Source: Pacificibacter marinus
GTDB lineage: Bacteria > Pseudomonadota > Alphaproteobacteria > Rhodobacterales > Rhodobacteraceae
Assembly (NCBI RefSeq): GCF_018860665.1
Contig: NZ_JAHKPK010000018.1
Location: 62,001-126,000 of the forward strand
Length of the DNA: 64,000 nucleotides
Reading direction: 5' to 3'
The notes beneath the pieces are model-generated. The model was not told the DNA's origin, made no database searches, and saw only the letters and a list, made by a program, of their open reading frames with translations. Position 1 is the first letter of the stretch. Each line of letters begins with the position of its first letter. Shown here piece by piece: positions 31,537-40,635 of this stretch. A program made the translations under genes and the position numbers.

Positions 31537-32844
31537 ATGGACCTCACCATGCTTGACGCCGCCTTTTGGATGACATCTGCTGCCATCTTTGGCTTGCTTG
31601 TGTTGTCGGGGTTCTTTTCGGGGTCCGAAACGGCTTTGACGGCTGCCTCGCGCGGGAAACTGCGCGCGCAAGCCGACAAAGGCGCAAAGGGGGCGCAAAA
31701 AGCCTTGGATGTCACCGAAGACAACGAACGTCTGATTGGATCGGTGTTGCTGGGCAATAACCTTGTGAACATCCTCGCAACCTCTTTGGCGACGGCGCTG
31801 TTCACACGGGTGTTTGGTGAAAGCGGTGTGGCATTGGCGACCTTGGTGATGACCGGTCTTGTGCTTGTTTTTGCAGAAGTTTTGCCCAAAACCTATGCCA
31901 TCACCAATCCTGAATCAGCGGCTGCTCGAGTGGCAAAACCCATTTCGGCTGTTGTGTTGATCTTTTCCCCTGTGGTGAGCTTTGTACGCATGTTGGTGCG
32001 CGGCATGTTGCGTCTGTTTGGCGTCCAAACTGACCCTGACAGTCATTTTTTGGCCCTAAAAGACGAAATCGCAGGTGCGATTGCCCTTGGCCACGTCGAA
32101 GGCGCTGTTGAGAAAGAAGACCGTGATCGCCTGCTTGGCGCGCTGGATTTGGGCGAGCGCACGGTCGAGGAAATCATGCTTCACCGTTCGAAAATCGAAA
32201 TGATTGATGCCGATACGCCGCCACGTGACGTGCTTGAGGCCTGTTTGAAATCGCCGCACACACGTTTGCCGCTTTACCGTGATGATCCTGAAAACATCGT
32301 TGGCGTCATCCATGCCAAAGACCTGTTGCGTGGCATGTATGCCGAACGCGTTGATGCGTTGGGCGATACAGAATTTGCTGCATTCGATGTCATGGGCGTG
32401 GCAATGGAGCCTTATTTCGTGCCCGAGACCACAACGCTTGATGATCAAATGCGTCAATTTTTGCGCCGCCAAACCCATTTTGCCCTCGTCGTTGATGAAT
32501 ATGGCGCGCTGCAAGGTTTGATCACTTTGGAAGATATTTTGGAAGAAATCGTCGGAGAAATCACCGACGAATTTGACCAATCCGAAAATGCGCCCGTTAA
32601 ATCTAAAGAAGGCGGCTGGGTCGTCGATGGCGGAATGACAATCCGCGACTTTAACCGTTCCACAGAATGTAACCTGCCAGATGACGAGGCCAACACCATG
32701 GCCGGTCTGGTCATCCACGAGGCTCAAATGATTCCCACAGCTGGACAAGTTTTCTCTTTCCACGGACACCGTTTTGAAGTGGTCGCCCGCAAAGACAACC
32801 GCCTTTCAACCTTGAAAGTGCGCCCTTTGCGCCGTGGCTTATAA
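31537..32844 (+). CDS. CNNM/CBS-domain membrane protein (HlyC/CorC family)
   Basis: A 435-residue protein of the family annotated as hemolysin or magnesium/cobalt efflux. It has an N-terminal CNNM transmembrane domain (about 1-185) beginning with LVLSGFFSGSETALTAASR, two CBS motifs (about 200-330) and a C-terminal transporter-associated domain (about 345-430). The substrate is probably Mg2+ or related ions, based on the family only. RlmJ follows with TAATG overlap. Confidence 0.88.
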   Translation: MDLTMLDAAFWMTSAAIFGLLVLSGFFSGSETALTAASRGKLRAQADKGAKGAQKALDVTEDNERLIGSVLLGNNLVNILATSLATALFTRVFGESGVALATLVMTGLVLVFAEVLPKTYAITNPESAAARVAKPISAVVLIFSPVVSFVRMLVRGMLRLFGVQTDPDSHFLALKDEIAGAIALGHVEGAVEKEDRDRLLGALDLGERTVEEIMLHRSKIEMIDADTPPRDVLEACLKSPHTRLPLYRDDPENIVGVIHAKDLLRGMYAERVDALGDTEFAAFDVMGVAMEPYFVPETTTLDDQMRQFLRRQTHFALVVDEYGALQGLITLEDILEEIVGEITDEFDQSENAPVKSKEGGWVVDGGMTIRDFNRSTECNLPDDEANTMAGLVIHEAQMIPTAGQVFSFHGHRFEVVARKDNRLSTLKVRPLRRGL

Positions 32845-33635
32845 TGCTGTCGTATCAGCACGGGTTTCACGCGGGCAATTTGGCAGATGTGCAAAAGCAC
32901 GCGTTATTGGCGGTGATGATCGAATATCTCACCCGCAAAGACAAACCGCTGTCCTATATTGAAACGCACGCGGGGCGTGGACTGTATGATCTGCAAGGCT
33001 CGCAAGCACAAAAGACGGGTGAAGCAGAGACCGGCATATTAAAGGTCGCCAAATGGTTCAAGCCGGACCACCCTTATGCCCGTGCGCGCAAAACCGTTTC
33101 AGATGCACAAGGCAAAAACATCTATCCAGGGTCGCCTGCCTTGGCGCAGGCCTTGTTGCGCGATGATGACAACATGCATCTGGCCGAACTGCACCCAGCG
33201 GAATTTGATCTGTTGCGCACTTCTATGCGCTCCTCAAAATCTTACGTGGGTTTGCATATGCTCAAACAAGACGGCATGGCATTCGCGCAAAGTGTCTGCC
33301 CCCCGACCCCGCGTCGGGGATTGTGCCTGATCGATCCGCCTTACGAGATGAAATCCGATTACAACACCTTGCCGAGCTTTATCGAAAAGCTGCATCGCAA
33401 GTGGAATGTCGGCATCATCGCGTTGTGGTATCCGATCTTAGAGGGCGGCGCGCATAAGACGATGACAGATATGCTGCTAGGTCTAGACCTGCCAGATGTG
33501 CTGCATCACGAGGTGCGTTTCCCCCCAGCACGCGAGGGACATGGCATGATCGGATCGGGTATGTTTATCGTGAATACACCATGGGGATTGACCGATGAGG
33601 CGCGGCGCCTGAGCAAATTGTTCAACACGCTGTGA
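32844..33635 (+). CDS. rlmJ: 23S rRNA (adenine-2030 N6)-methyltransferase RlmJ
   Basis: Methylates A2030 of 23S rRNA. The 263-residue protein opens with the typical MLSYQHGFHAGNLADVQKHA, has the SAM-binding region around THAGRGLYDL (41-50) and the N6-adenine motif IV DPPY (164-167). Its start codon overlaps the stop of the upstream CBS protein by one base. Confidence 0.95.
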   Translation: MLSYQHGFHAGNLADVQKHALLAVMIEYLTRKDKPLSYIETHAGRGLYDLQGSQAQKTGEAETGILKVAKWFKPDHPYARARKTVSDAQGKNIYPGSPALAQALLRDDDNMHLAELHPAEFDLLRTSMRSSKSYVGLHMLKQDGMAFAQSVCPPTPRRGLCLIDPPYEMKSDYNTLPSFIEKLHRKWNVGIIALWYPILEGGAHKTMTDMLLGLDLPDVLHHEVRFPPAREGHGMIGSGMFIVNTPWGLTDEARRLSKLFNTL

Positions 33636-33793
33636 TCCTGAGGCAGGAAAATCATACAGACATGTAAAATACGCATACATCCTATGCAGTCTTGGATGTT
33701 TATTTCCAAATTTTAAATCGATAGCCATCAAAAGATTCATTTTTCGCAGTACCGCTTTGAATCTTATATCTATTTATCACAAGGAAATCACAC

Positions 33794-34888
33794 ATGGATC
33801 GCCGTTCTTTTTTGAAAACCTCAGCTTTTGGTGGCGCGTCCGCAGTAGCAACCACAACATTGGCAGCCCCCGCATACGCACAAGGCAAACGGACTTTAAC
33901 AATGGTCACAAGCTGGCCACGCGGTTTAGCGGGCGTTTGGGACGCCGTTGAAGCCTTTGCAAAATCCGTCACTGACATTTCCGAAGGCCAACTGATGATT
34001 GAACCCAAAGCTGCGGGCGAATTGGTCGGCGGTCTTGAAGTCTTCGATGCCGTCACATCCGGTCAAGCTGACATGTACCACAGTGCGGATTACTACTTTG
34101 TCGGCCAACATCCAGCCTGGGCCTATTTTACAACTGTTCCATTCGGCATGTCTGCGCCGGAAATGATGACATGGTATTACGGTGCTGACGGTATGCAAAA
34201 GCACCACGAGCTAGGGGAAATCTTCGGGTTGAAACCGTTCATTGCAGGCCAAACAGCGGCGCAAGGTGGCGGTTGGTTCCGCAAGGAAATCAACTCCGCA
34301 GATGATTTCCTAGGCCTTAAATTCCGTATTCCAGGTCTTGGTGGTGAAGCACTTTCTAAACTCGGCGCGTCAGTGCAAACCATTCCGGGCGGAGAAATCT
34401 ATCAAGCGCTTTCAACTGGCGCTCTCGACGGCACAGAGTGGATCGGGCCTTGGGCAGACGAAAAGCTGGGGCTTCAAGAAGTCTGTGACTTCTACTACCC
34501 AGCGGGCTTCCACGAGCCAAATGGTGCGATGACCGTTGCAACGAACTTGGAAGTCTTCGACGATCTGACCACAGGACAACAGCGGGCCATCGAAGTGGCT
34601 GCAAGTTCGGCTCATCAGGGAAGTTATGCTCAGTTCATGGCGAGCAATGGCCCTGCGCTTAAGCGTCTTATCGCTGGCGGAACTCAAATCATGTCATTCT
34701 CTGACGATGTTTGGGATGCCTTTGGATCAGCCTCTAAAGAGGTTCTCGACGGTTACATGGACGACAGCCTTTTCGCTGATATCCGCGCATCCGCTGAAGC
34801 CTCTATGGCGGCAACATCTGGTTGGTCTGGCCGCTCGGACAACATTTACACCGCACAGCGTGACCGCGTTCTCGCAAACATGAAGTAA
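33794..34888 (+). CDS. TRAP transporter substrate-binding protein, DctP/TakP type, without membrane partners
   Basis: A 364-residue periplasmic binding protein. The N terminus DRRSFLK fits a Tat signal (about 1-30, ending PAYAQ), and the body has the DctP-like domain with PFGMSAPEM and SAFRIP-like KFRIPGLGGEALSKLG. It resembles TakP-type proteins for 2-oxo acids, though the ligand cannot be read from sequence alone. The dctQ and dctM membrane genes are absent on either side, so it must work with permease subunits encoded elsewhere, or be an orphan. A terminator follows. Confidence 0.9.
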   Translation: MDRRSFLKTSAFGGASAVATTTLAAPAYAQGKRTLTMVTSWPRGLAGVWDAVEAFAKSVTDISEGQLMIEPKAAGELVGGLEVFDAVTSGQADMYHSADYYFVGQHPAWAYFTTVPFGMSAPEMMTWYYGADGMQKHHELGEIFGLKPFIAGQTAAQGGGWFRKEINSADDFLGLKFRIPGLGGEALSKLGASVQTIPGGEIYQALSTGALDGTEWIGPWADEKLGLQEVCDFYYPAGFHEPNGAMTVATNLEVFDDLTTGQQRAIEVAASSAHQGSYAQFMASNGPALKRLIAGGTQIMSFSDDVWDAFGSASKEVLDGYMDDSLFADIRASAEASMAATSGWSGRSDNIYTAQRDRVLANMK

Positions 34889-34910
34889 ACCATTTAACAT
34901 ATTGAAAAAT

Positions 34911-34944
34911 AAAGATGCGCACCTGTTAGGCTGCGCATCTTTTC
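34911..34944. terminator. Bidirectional terminator
   Basis: AAAGATGCGCA and TGCGCATCTTTT form a strong stem with A/T tracts on both sides. It lies between the TRAP gene and the convergent HerA-like gene. Confidence 0.8.
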
Positions 34945-34992
34945 ATTTTAACCGTTCGAGTTCTGACTATCATTCGTCTGAGAGATGAGGTC

Positions 34993-36576
34993 TCAACGCG
35001 CCTTAAATAGCCCGCCCAAGATACCGCGTACGATGCGCCGTCCTGTTGTGCCTTTTAGCTCTTTAATCACCAGATTGGCGACAGATTCCCCAATCGAATC
35101 CGACGAGGACGACCGACGAGATGACGACTTTCCATAGGATTTAGATTCGTATCGGCGCGCTTTTTTGAACTCGCGTTCCAATTCTGCGCGGTGCTTTTGC
35201 TCGGATTTTGCCTCTTTGGCAGCCAATTCTGCAGCCTCTTCAGCGGCCTCGGCCTCTTGTGCGGCTTTTGCGGCCTCATCAGCGCGTTTGCTCAAAAGCT
35301 CGAACGCGCTTTCGCGGTCCAAAACGGTCTCGTATTTGCCCGCAATCGGCGAGGTTGCAATCACCCCTGCCCGCTCTAACGCACTCAAAGGTCCAAGTTG
35401 CGACGACGGAGGGCGAATTAGCGTGCGTTCCGCAATTGATGGCACACCTTTGGCCTCTAACATAGATGTCACGGCCTCGCCTGTGCCCACCGATTTGATT
35501 GCCTCTTCAATGTCAAAACGCGGATTGATTCGGTAAGTTTCAGCGGCGCGCTCAAGATTTTTTTGGTCCCGCGCCGTAAACGCCCGCAACGCATGTTGAA
35601 CGCGGTTGCCCAACTGGCCCAAAATATCATCCGGCACATCGGCAGGGTTTTGAGACACAAAATAGACACCAACACCTTTGGACCGGATCAAACGTGCCAC
35701 TTGTTCGACCTTATCGACCAATGCTTTGGGCGCATCATCAAACAGCAAATGTGCCTCATCAAAAAAGAACACCAATTTCGGTTTGTCAGGATTGCCGATT
35801 TCCGGCAGCTCTTCGAACAACTCAGACAAGAGCCACAGCAAAAACGTTGCATAAAGCCCCGGCGAAGACATTAATTTATCCGCCGCCAAAACCGAAATAC
35901 GCCCGCGCCCATCGGCATCAGTGCGAATAATATCCGACAGGTCCAGCGCCGGTTCGCCAAACAATTTGTCACCACCTTGGTTTTCAAGCACCAAGAGACC
36001 GCGTTGGATAGCGCCGATCGAGGATGCGGAAAGATTGCCGTAGCGCAGGGTCAGATCATCGGCGTTTTGACCACACCAGACCAACAAGGCTTGCAGATCT
36101 TTGAGGTCCAGCAAGGGCCAGCCTTGCTCGTCGGAGACCCGAAACGCGATGTTGATCACGCCTTCTTGGGCGTCGGTCAGTTGCAACATCCGCGACAACA
36201 ACAGCGGCCCCATTTCGGCGACAGTTGTACGAATGGGATGGCCTTGCTCGCCAAAGAGATCCCAAAAGGTGACGGGAAAGCTTTCGTATAGGAATGTGGT
36301 GAAATTGATCGTCTCGTTGCGCGCCATAAAAGGCGCATGCAGTTTGCCATCTTTGGACCCAGCCTTGGCAAGCCCCGACAGGTCTCCTTTGACGTCAGAC
36401 AAGAACACAGGCACACCCGCGTTAGAGAACCCTTCAGCCAGAATTTGCAAAGTGACGGTTTTTCCAGTGCCCGTGGCCCCTGCGATCATCCCATGGCGGT
36501 TGCCGTATTTCAGCAAAAGCTGTTGTGGTTCTTTGTAATCGATCCCGCCACCGCCAATAAAAATTCCGTCACTCAT
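34993..36576 (-). CDS. HerA-like ATPase (helicase HerA C-terminal, DUF853)
   Basis: A 527-residue P-loop ATPase of the HerA/FtsK superfamily. Walker A is GATGTGKT (33-40) and Walker B is [12 protein letters not shown]. The body up to about 430 is the conserved core. The C terminus is a long alanine/glutamate/lysine coiled coil followed by arginine- and serine-rich sequence ending near GGLFKAR. The likely role is a DNA-translocating or membrane-associated motor, but it is not proven in this group. The chosen ATG has a GGAGAAAC site; the frame to 36657 is unsupported. NurA is not adjacent, unlike in archaea. Confidence 0.9.
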   Translation of the reverse strand: MSDGIFIGGGGIDYKEPQQLLLKYGNRHGMIAGATGTGKTVTLQILAEGFSNAGVPVFLSDVKGDLSGLAKAGSKDGKLHAPFMARNETINFTTFLYESFPVTFWDLFGEQGHPIRTTVAEMGPLLLSRMLQLTDAQEGVINIAFRVSDEQGWPLLDLKDLQALLVWCGQNADDLTLRYGNLSASSIGAIQRGLLVLENQGGDKLFGEPALDLSDIIRTDADGRGRISVLAADKLMSSPGLYATFLLWLLSELFEELPEIGNPDKPKLVFFFDEAHLLFDDAPKALVDKVEQVARLIRSKGVGVYFVSQNPADVPDDILGQLGNRVQHALRAFTARDQKNLERAAETYRINPRFDIEEAIKSVGTGEAVTSMLEAKGVPSIAERTLIRPPSSQLGPLSALERAGVIATSPIAGKYETVLDRESAFELLSKRADEAAKAAQEAEAAEEAAELAAKEAKSEQKHRAELEREFKKARRYESKSYGKSSSRRSSSSDSIGESVANLVIKELKGTTGRRIVRGILGGLFKAR

Positions 36577-36677
36577 CTTATTGTTTCTCCAACTGATTCC
36601 GCGCCTGTTGCGGATCACTATATCTATCGTTGCGCGTAACAATACAATTTTAACCAAGTGATGTCAGTATCACATAT

Positions 36678-36766
36678 GTTCTGGTCATGTCCTCCTAGGT
36701 CAGAACAGACTTCCTCCCTGTCAGACTGGCCGCGCGTGACGAAAGCCACCGCGGCCTCTTTTTTTG
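36678..36766 (+). ncRNA. Candidate sRNA with two anti-Shine-Dalgarno loops and terminator
   Basis: A first hairpin has stem GTTCTG/CAGAAC (36678-36683 and 36701-36706) with GTCCTCCTAGG in its loop. A second, shorter one is closed by ACAG/CTGT or GAC/GTC and exposes TTCCTCCCT (36711-36719). Then comes a strong terminator, GGCCGCG-C-GTG (36728-36738) against CAC-CGCGGCC (36747-36756), and T-rich TCTTTTTTT. A possible promoter is TTAACC, 17 bases, CATATG just upstream. The loops look like the alphaproteobacterial 'cuckoo' (CcsR) sRNA family. No open frame fits. Confidence 0.7.
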
Positions 36767-36805
36767 TCAAACCTCAAACTCAGCATTTTTTCATCTAAAT
36801 TATAG

Positions 36806-36834
36806 TTGACGGCATATATCTTCTTGCCTAGATT
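36806..36834 (+). promoter_or_regulatory. Predicted sigma-70-type promoter
   Basis: TTGACG (36806-36811), an exact 17-base spacer and TAGATT (36829-36834), in an AT-rich setting. It would start RNA near 36841, ahead of the hairpin region and ialB. Confidence 0.55.
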
Positions 36835-36841
36835 TTTCATC

Positions 36842-36932
36842 AATGCGTCGGCCATGTCCGACAGGGAGCAAATTGATCTGACAGTTTGACAAGATCACCA
36901 AAGGGGTGCCATGCGAAAAATGGCACCCCTTT
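36842..36932 (+). ncRNA. Structured leader or small RNA upstream of ialB
   Basis: It contains GTCGG/CCGAC (36847-36851 and 36858-36862) and a perfect 13-base inverted repeat, AAAGGGGTGCCAT (36900-36912) and ATGGCACCCCTTT (36920-36932), with a 7-base loop. No T-run follows directly, so it may end an sRNA weakly or form a stable 5' leader of ialB. No open frame with a ribosome site is visible. Confidence 0.4.
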
Positions 36933-37098
36933 GAGACTTTTGAAGGCTGGTCATCTGTCTCAAACCTGCGCAAGCAAGAGTTTGCCTGTTTTGCCAATAA
37001 CCAGTGTTTTTGGGCGAAATCGAGTGAATCCCGCCTGACACTCCCAAATCTACATGATAGAAAATATTCAAATTGACCCAAGCATTTATGGATTTCAT

Positions 37099-37746
37099 AT
37101 GAACTTCGCGAACAGCACTAAAACGTTCACCCTGAGCACAGTCATTTCACTTGGATTGTGTTTTTCTGCTGCGGCGCAAGACGCAGAGCCTGCCGCACCA
37201 GAGGCAACAGCCACGGTCCCAGGTCTCAGCACAGGCACGCCCGTTGATGAAACCGGCGGCATCGGTCAACCTTACACGCTTGAGCAGCACGGCGATTGGA
37301 ACATCAATTGCCTCAAAGCGCCAGAAGGCCAATCAGACCCCTGTTCCATGTTCCAATTGCTTCAGGATGACCAAGACAATCCAGTGGCCGAGATGTCTTT
37401 GTTTCACCTTGGCAATGGCGGCATTGAAGGCGCGGCCACAGTCACTGTACCTTTAGACACTTTACTCACAGAGCAACTGACATTGACTGTCGATGGGGCA
37501 AATGGGCGTCGTTACCCATTCTCAGTATGTGCTCCAGCGGGTTGCCAAGCACGCATTGGTCTTGCCACTGCAGATATAGATCTGTTGAAAAAAGGCTCCA
37601 AAGCCACATTGACCATCGTGCCCTCTGCAGCGCCTGACGTGCAAGTGCCTGTGTCCGTGTCTTTGACCGGTTTTACCGCGGCCTATAACCGCGTGACAGA
37701 AATTAACTTGGCAGCGCGTGCCGCGGCAACACCTGCCGCAGAATAA
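37099..37746 (+). CDS. Invasion-associated locus B (IalB) family protein
   Basis: A 215-residue periplasmic or surface protein. It has a signal peptide (about 1-27, ending SAAAQDA), then an acidic, proline/alanine-rich spacer, and an IalB-like domain with WNINCL and two further cysteines (CAPAGCQARIGL), probably disulfide bonded. The family is widespread in alphaproteobacteria and named from Bartonella invasion, but it also occurs in free-living marine species. The ATG at 37099 gives a clean signal peptide; the frame starts earlier at 37054. A terminator follows. Confidence 0.85.
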   Translation: MNFANSTKTFTLSTVISLGLCFSAAAQDAEPAAPEATATVPGLSTGTPVDETGGIGQPYTLEQHGDWNINCLKAPEGQSDPCSMFQLLQDDQDNPVAEMSLFHLGNGGIEGAATVTVPLDTLLTEQLTLTVDGANGRRYPFSVCAPAGCQARIGLATADIDLLKKGSKATLTIVPSAAPDVQVPVSVSLTGFTAAYNRVTEINLAARAAATPAAE

Positions 37747-37761
37747 ACCAACTGCACACTC

Positions 37762-37801
37762 AAAAAAACGACCGTCACAGATGATGTGACGGTCGTTTTT
37801 T
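37762..37801. terminator. Bidirectional terminator between ialB and the fabF-like gene
   Basis: A perfect 16-base inverted repeat, AAAAAACGACCGTCAC (37763-37778) and GTGACGGTCGTTTTTT (37786-37801), has T-runs on both strands. Confidence 0.9.
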
Positions 37802-37821
37802 ATGGCTCATCGCGTTTTAAA

Positions 37822-39033
37822 CTAAGAGGCTTTGCGCAGGGCAATCACCGCATTCAAACCACCAAAAGCAAAGGCGTTTGACAGCACCACATCCACATCC
37901 GCATCGCGCGCCTCATTGGGCACCACGTCCAGCGCACATTCGGGATCGGGCTCTTCATAATTGATCGTAGGCGCGATCACCCCGTCTTTAAGCGCCATGA
38001 TACAGGCCAAAAGCTCAACAGCACCAGTACCACCAATCAAATGCCCATGCATCGATTTGGTCGAAGACATCATAACAGTATCCGCATGATGTCCCAGCGC
38101 ATCTGCCACTGCGGCGCATTCGGTTTTATCGTTGGCAGCCGTTCCAGTGCCATGGGCGTTGATATAGCCAATGTCTTCGGGGTTGATCTGCGCATCAGCC
38201 ATCGCGCCAGCAATGGCCCGCGCTGCGCCCTGTTTGGAGGGCATCACAATATCAGAGGCATCCGAAGTCATAGAAAACCCGATCACCTCACATAAAATCT
38301 CAGCACCGCGGGCTTTCGCGTGCTCATACTCTTCGAACACGAAGACCGCAGCACCTTCGCCTTGTACCATACCATTGCGGTTGAGACTGAATGGCCGGCA
38401 GGCGTCTTTCGACATCACCCGCAGACCTTCCCATGCTTTGACGCCGCCAAAGCACAGCATGGATTCTGATCCGCCTGTGACCATCGCCGTCGCCATGCCA
38501 CAACGCACCATGTTAAACGCCTGCCCCATCGCGTGATTGCTTGAGGCGCAGGCCGTGGCCACCGTGAAACTTGGCCCTTTAAGGTTGTATTCCATCGAGA
38601 CATGCGAACAGGATGCGTTGTTCATCAGCTTGGGCACCACGAAAGGATGAACGCGGTTTTTGCCCTCTTCATAAACCATGCGGTAATTGTCATCTTGGGT
38701 GTTCAAACCGCCACCAGAGGTGCCAAAAATCACCCCTGACTTAGCTGCAAGATCGCCGATGAATTCCAAACCCGATTGCTCGATCGCCTCTTTCGCTGCC
38801 GTCAACGCAAACTGCGTGAAACGGTCATACAAAGCGATTTGCTGACGATTGAAGCGGTTTTCAGTGGTCCAGCCATGAATCTGTCCGCCAATTTTGATCG
38901 ACAGCCGGTCCACATCACGAAATTTCAGTTCTGATATGCCGCAATGGCCCTCGCGCATGGCCTCTAAGGTTGAAGGCACATCGAGCCCCAGAGCGTTGAC
39001 TGTGCCCGCCCCCGTAATCACCACGCGTTTCAT
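37822..39033 (-). CDS. Beta-ketoacyl-ACP synthase, FabF-like
   Basis: A condensing enzyme for fatty acid elongation. The 403-residue protein has the active-site cysteine C162 (VATACASSN), H294 (NAHGTGTAAND), K326 and H331 (STKSMHGH). It is translationally coupled (ATGA) to an acyl carrier protein gene upstream and followed across a terminator by ialB. Lying with acp and lpxD, it may make a special hydroxy-acyl chain for lipid A instead of serving bulk synthesis. In rhizobia, acpXL is grouped with fabF genes for a similar purpose. Confidence 0.9.
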   Translation of the reverse strand: MKRVVITGAGTVNALGLDVPSTLEAMREGHCGISELKFRDVDRLSIKIGGQIHGWTTENRFNRQQIALYDRFTQFALTAAKEAIEQSGLEFIGDLAAKSGVIFGTSGGGLNTQDDNYRMVYEEGKNRVHPFVVPKLMNNASCSHVSMEYNLKGPSFTVATACASSNHAMGQAFNMVRCGMATAMVTGGSESMLCFGGVKAWEGLRVMSKDACRPFSLNRNGMVQGEGAAVFVFEEYEHAKARGAEILCEVIGFSMTSDASDIVMPSKQGAARAIAGAMADAQINPEDIGYINAHGTGTAANDKTECAAVADALGHHADTVMMSSTKSMHGHLIGGTGAVELLACIMALKDGVIAPTINYEEPDPECALDVVPNEARDADVDVVLSNAFAFGGLNAVIALRKAS

Positions 39034-39296
39034 GACGATTGCTCTGCTATCAATCCTTGAACTGCTTTGACAATCGCCGCCACGGAAGAGATATCAAAAT
39101 CTGATTGATCAGGCTCGTTTGCGTTAAACGGCACTGAAATATCAAAGGTTTCTTCGATGGCAAAAATACATTCCACAAGGCCGAGACTGTCGATTCCAAG
39201 GTCATCTAGGCCTTGGTCGTCGCGCACGTCACTGGGCTCAAGCACGGCTTGCTCGGCGATGATTGCGATAATCTTTGTTTTGATCTCATCAGACAT
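39030..39296 (-). CDS. Acyl carrier protein, specialised
   Basis: An 88-residue carrier protein with the phosphopantetheine serine S37 in GIDSLGLVE and the usual helical bundle. It differs from the conserved housekeeping AcpP (DSLDTVEL). It overlaps the ketoacyl synthase and lies 99 bases downstream of lpxD, so a role in lipid A acyl chains, like rhizobial AcpXL, is suggested by context only. Confidence 0.88.
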   Translation of the reverse strand: MSDEIKTKIIAIIAEQAVLEPSDVRDDQGLDDLGIDSLGLVECIFAIEETFDISVPFNANEPDQSDFDISSVAAIVKAVQGLIAEQSS

Positions 39297-39395
39297 TTCG
39301 GTGTCTCCATCTTTCACGGCCTGTATAGGATTTAGACCGAAACATTTGGCTGTAAAACAGAAAAATATGACAGTTGGGTGTCAAAAACTGTGGGC

Positions 39396-40472
39396 TTAAG
39401 CGCCCTTATCCTTTTGAGACGTGAGGTCTTTAAGAATACGTGGCAAGCGTCGCAAGGACTTATACATATCGATATGGGTTTGCATAGCGACCGCAGGATA
39501 GCCCATCATCGCCTTGCCTTTGGGGACATTCGACAACACACCAGATCCCGCGCCGATAATGGCACCCGATCCAATGGTAATATTGTCGGCAGCCCCAGCT
39601 TGGCCGCCCATGACGCAGAAATCGCCCAAGACCGTTGAGCCCGCAATACCAACTTGCCCGCAGAGCAAACAGTGCTGGCCGACAATCACATTGTGACCGA
39701 TATGTACTTGGTTATCGAGCTTACTGCCCGATCCGATTTGTGTGGCCCGAATGGTGCCTTGATCGATGGTAACATTGGCCCCAATCTCAACATCATCGCC
39801 AATGATTACACCGCCGATTGAGGCGATGCGCAGCCAGCTTTGGCCCTTGGCCTCTACATTGGCCCCAAGGCTTTCGCGCGCTTGCTCAACGGCAGAGACC
39901 TCTTGCGTGACAAACGAAAATCCATCGGCACCAATCACGGCACCGGGTTGAATATAAATACTTGCGCCAATCTGTGCCCGCGCGCCAATCCGTACGCCGG
40001 CATGGATTACCGCGTCAGGGCCGATGTGAACACCTGCGCCCACAGTCACTTGCGGCGCGATCTGGCAACGATCACCGATGACAGCGCCAGCGCCAATCAC
40101 CACCAGCGGACCGATTGACACATCAGCGCCTAAGGTCGCCGTAGGATCGACCACGGCGCTGGGGTGAATGCCTTTTGCAAGGCCAAGACCTGCATCAAAA
40201 CTGGCTGTGATCGTGGCCATTGCCAAACGCCCACGGCGCACCAAAATGGCTGCCTCCAATCCGAACGACGTCCAATCCGCCCCCTCCCAAAGCACTGCCG
40301 CACGCGCAGACCCATTGGCCAGTTCTGGTGCAAACTTTGGGTCCATCGCCAAAGCGATGTGATCGGCATCAGCGGTTCTGGGCTCACTGGCAGACCTCAC
40401 AAGCAATGCGCCATTGCCTTCAAATGGCGCGCCGATGCGCTGTGCCAAGTCTGAAATTGTGATGCCTGTCAT
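39396..40472 (-). CDS. lpxD: UDP-3-O-acylglucosamine N-acyltransferase
   Basis: The third enzyme of lipid A synthesis, adding the N-linked 3-hydroxyacyl chain from ACP. The 358-residue protein has an N-terminal uridine-binding domain (about 1-100) and a left-handed beta helix of hexapeptide repeats (about 105-320), with the catalytic histidine in [13 protein letters not shown]. It is isolated from the bamA-ompH-fabZ-lpxA block where E. coli lpxD lies, and is instead grouped with acp and the ketoacyl synthase. Confidence 0.95.
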   Translation of the reverse strand: MTGITISDLAQRIGAPFEGNGALLVRSASEPRTADADHIALAMDPKFAPELANGSARAAVLWEGADWTSFGLEAAILVRRGRLAMATITASFDAGLGLAKGIHPSAVVDPTATLGADVSIGPLVVIGAGAVIGDRCQIAPQVTVGAGVHIGPDAVIHAGVRIGARAQIGASIYIQPGAVIGADGFSFVTQEVSAVEQARESLGANVEAKGQSWLRIASIGGVIIGDDVEIGANVTIDQGTIRATQIGSGSKLDNQVHIGHNVIVGQHCLLCGQVGIAGSTVLGDFCVMGGQAGAADNITIGSGAIIGAGSGVLSNVPKGKAMMGYPAVAMQTHIDMYKSLRRLPRILKDLTSQKDKGA

Positions 40473-40589
40473 GATGAAACCTTTGAGAATACATGTGTTC
40501 CTTTGACATAATGCCTCAAGGCACGCATGGAAAGGACCGAGGCCAAACTTGGCCGCAAGTTTTGTCGTCTCGCTTGCGCCACAAACGAC

Positions 40590-40615
40590 AAAGGGCGCCC
40601 CGCAGGACGCCCTTT
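40590..40615 (-). terminator. Terminator between L,D-transpeptidase gene and lpxD
   Basis: AAAGGGCG and CGCCCTTT form the stem with a short C/G-rich loop. On the minus strand only TTTGTCGTTTG follows, so it is moderate. The neighbouring bases resemble the terminator at 16976. Confidence 0.6.
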
Positions 40616-40635
40616 AAACTTATATGAACGGTCGT

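Noticed and set aside
36961-37053. Additional coding sequence upstream of ialB
   Set aside because: Short frames only, with no ribosome site; ialB begins after a signal-peptide start at 37099.
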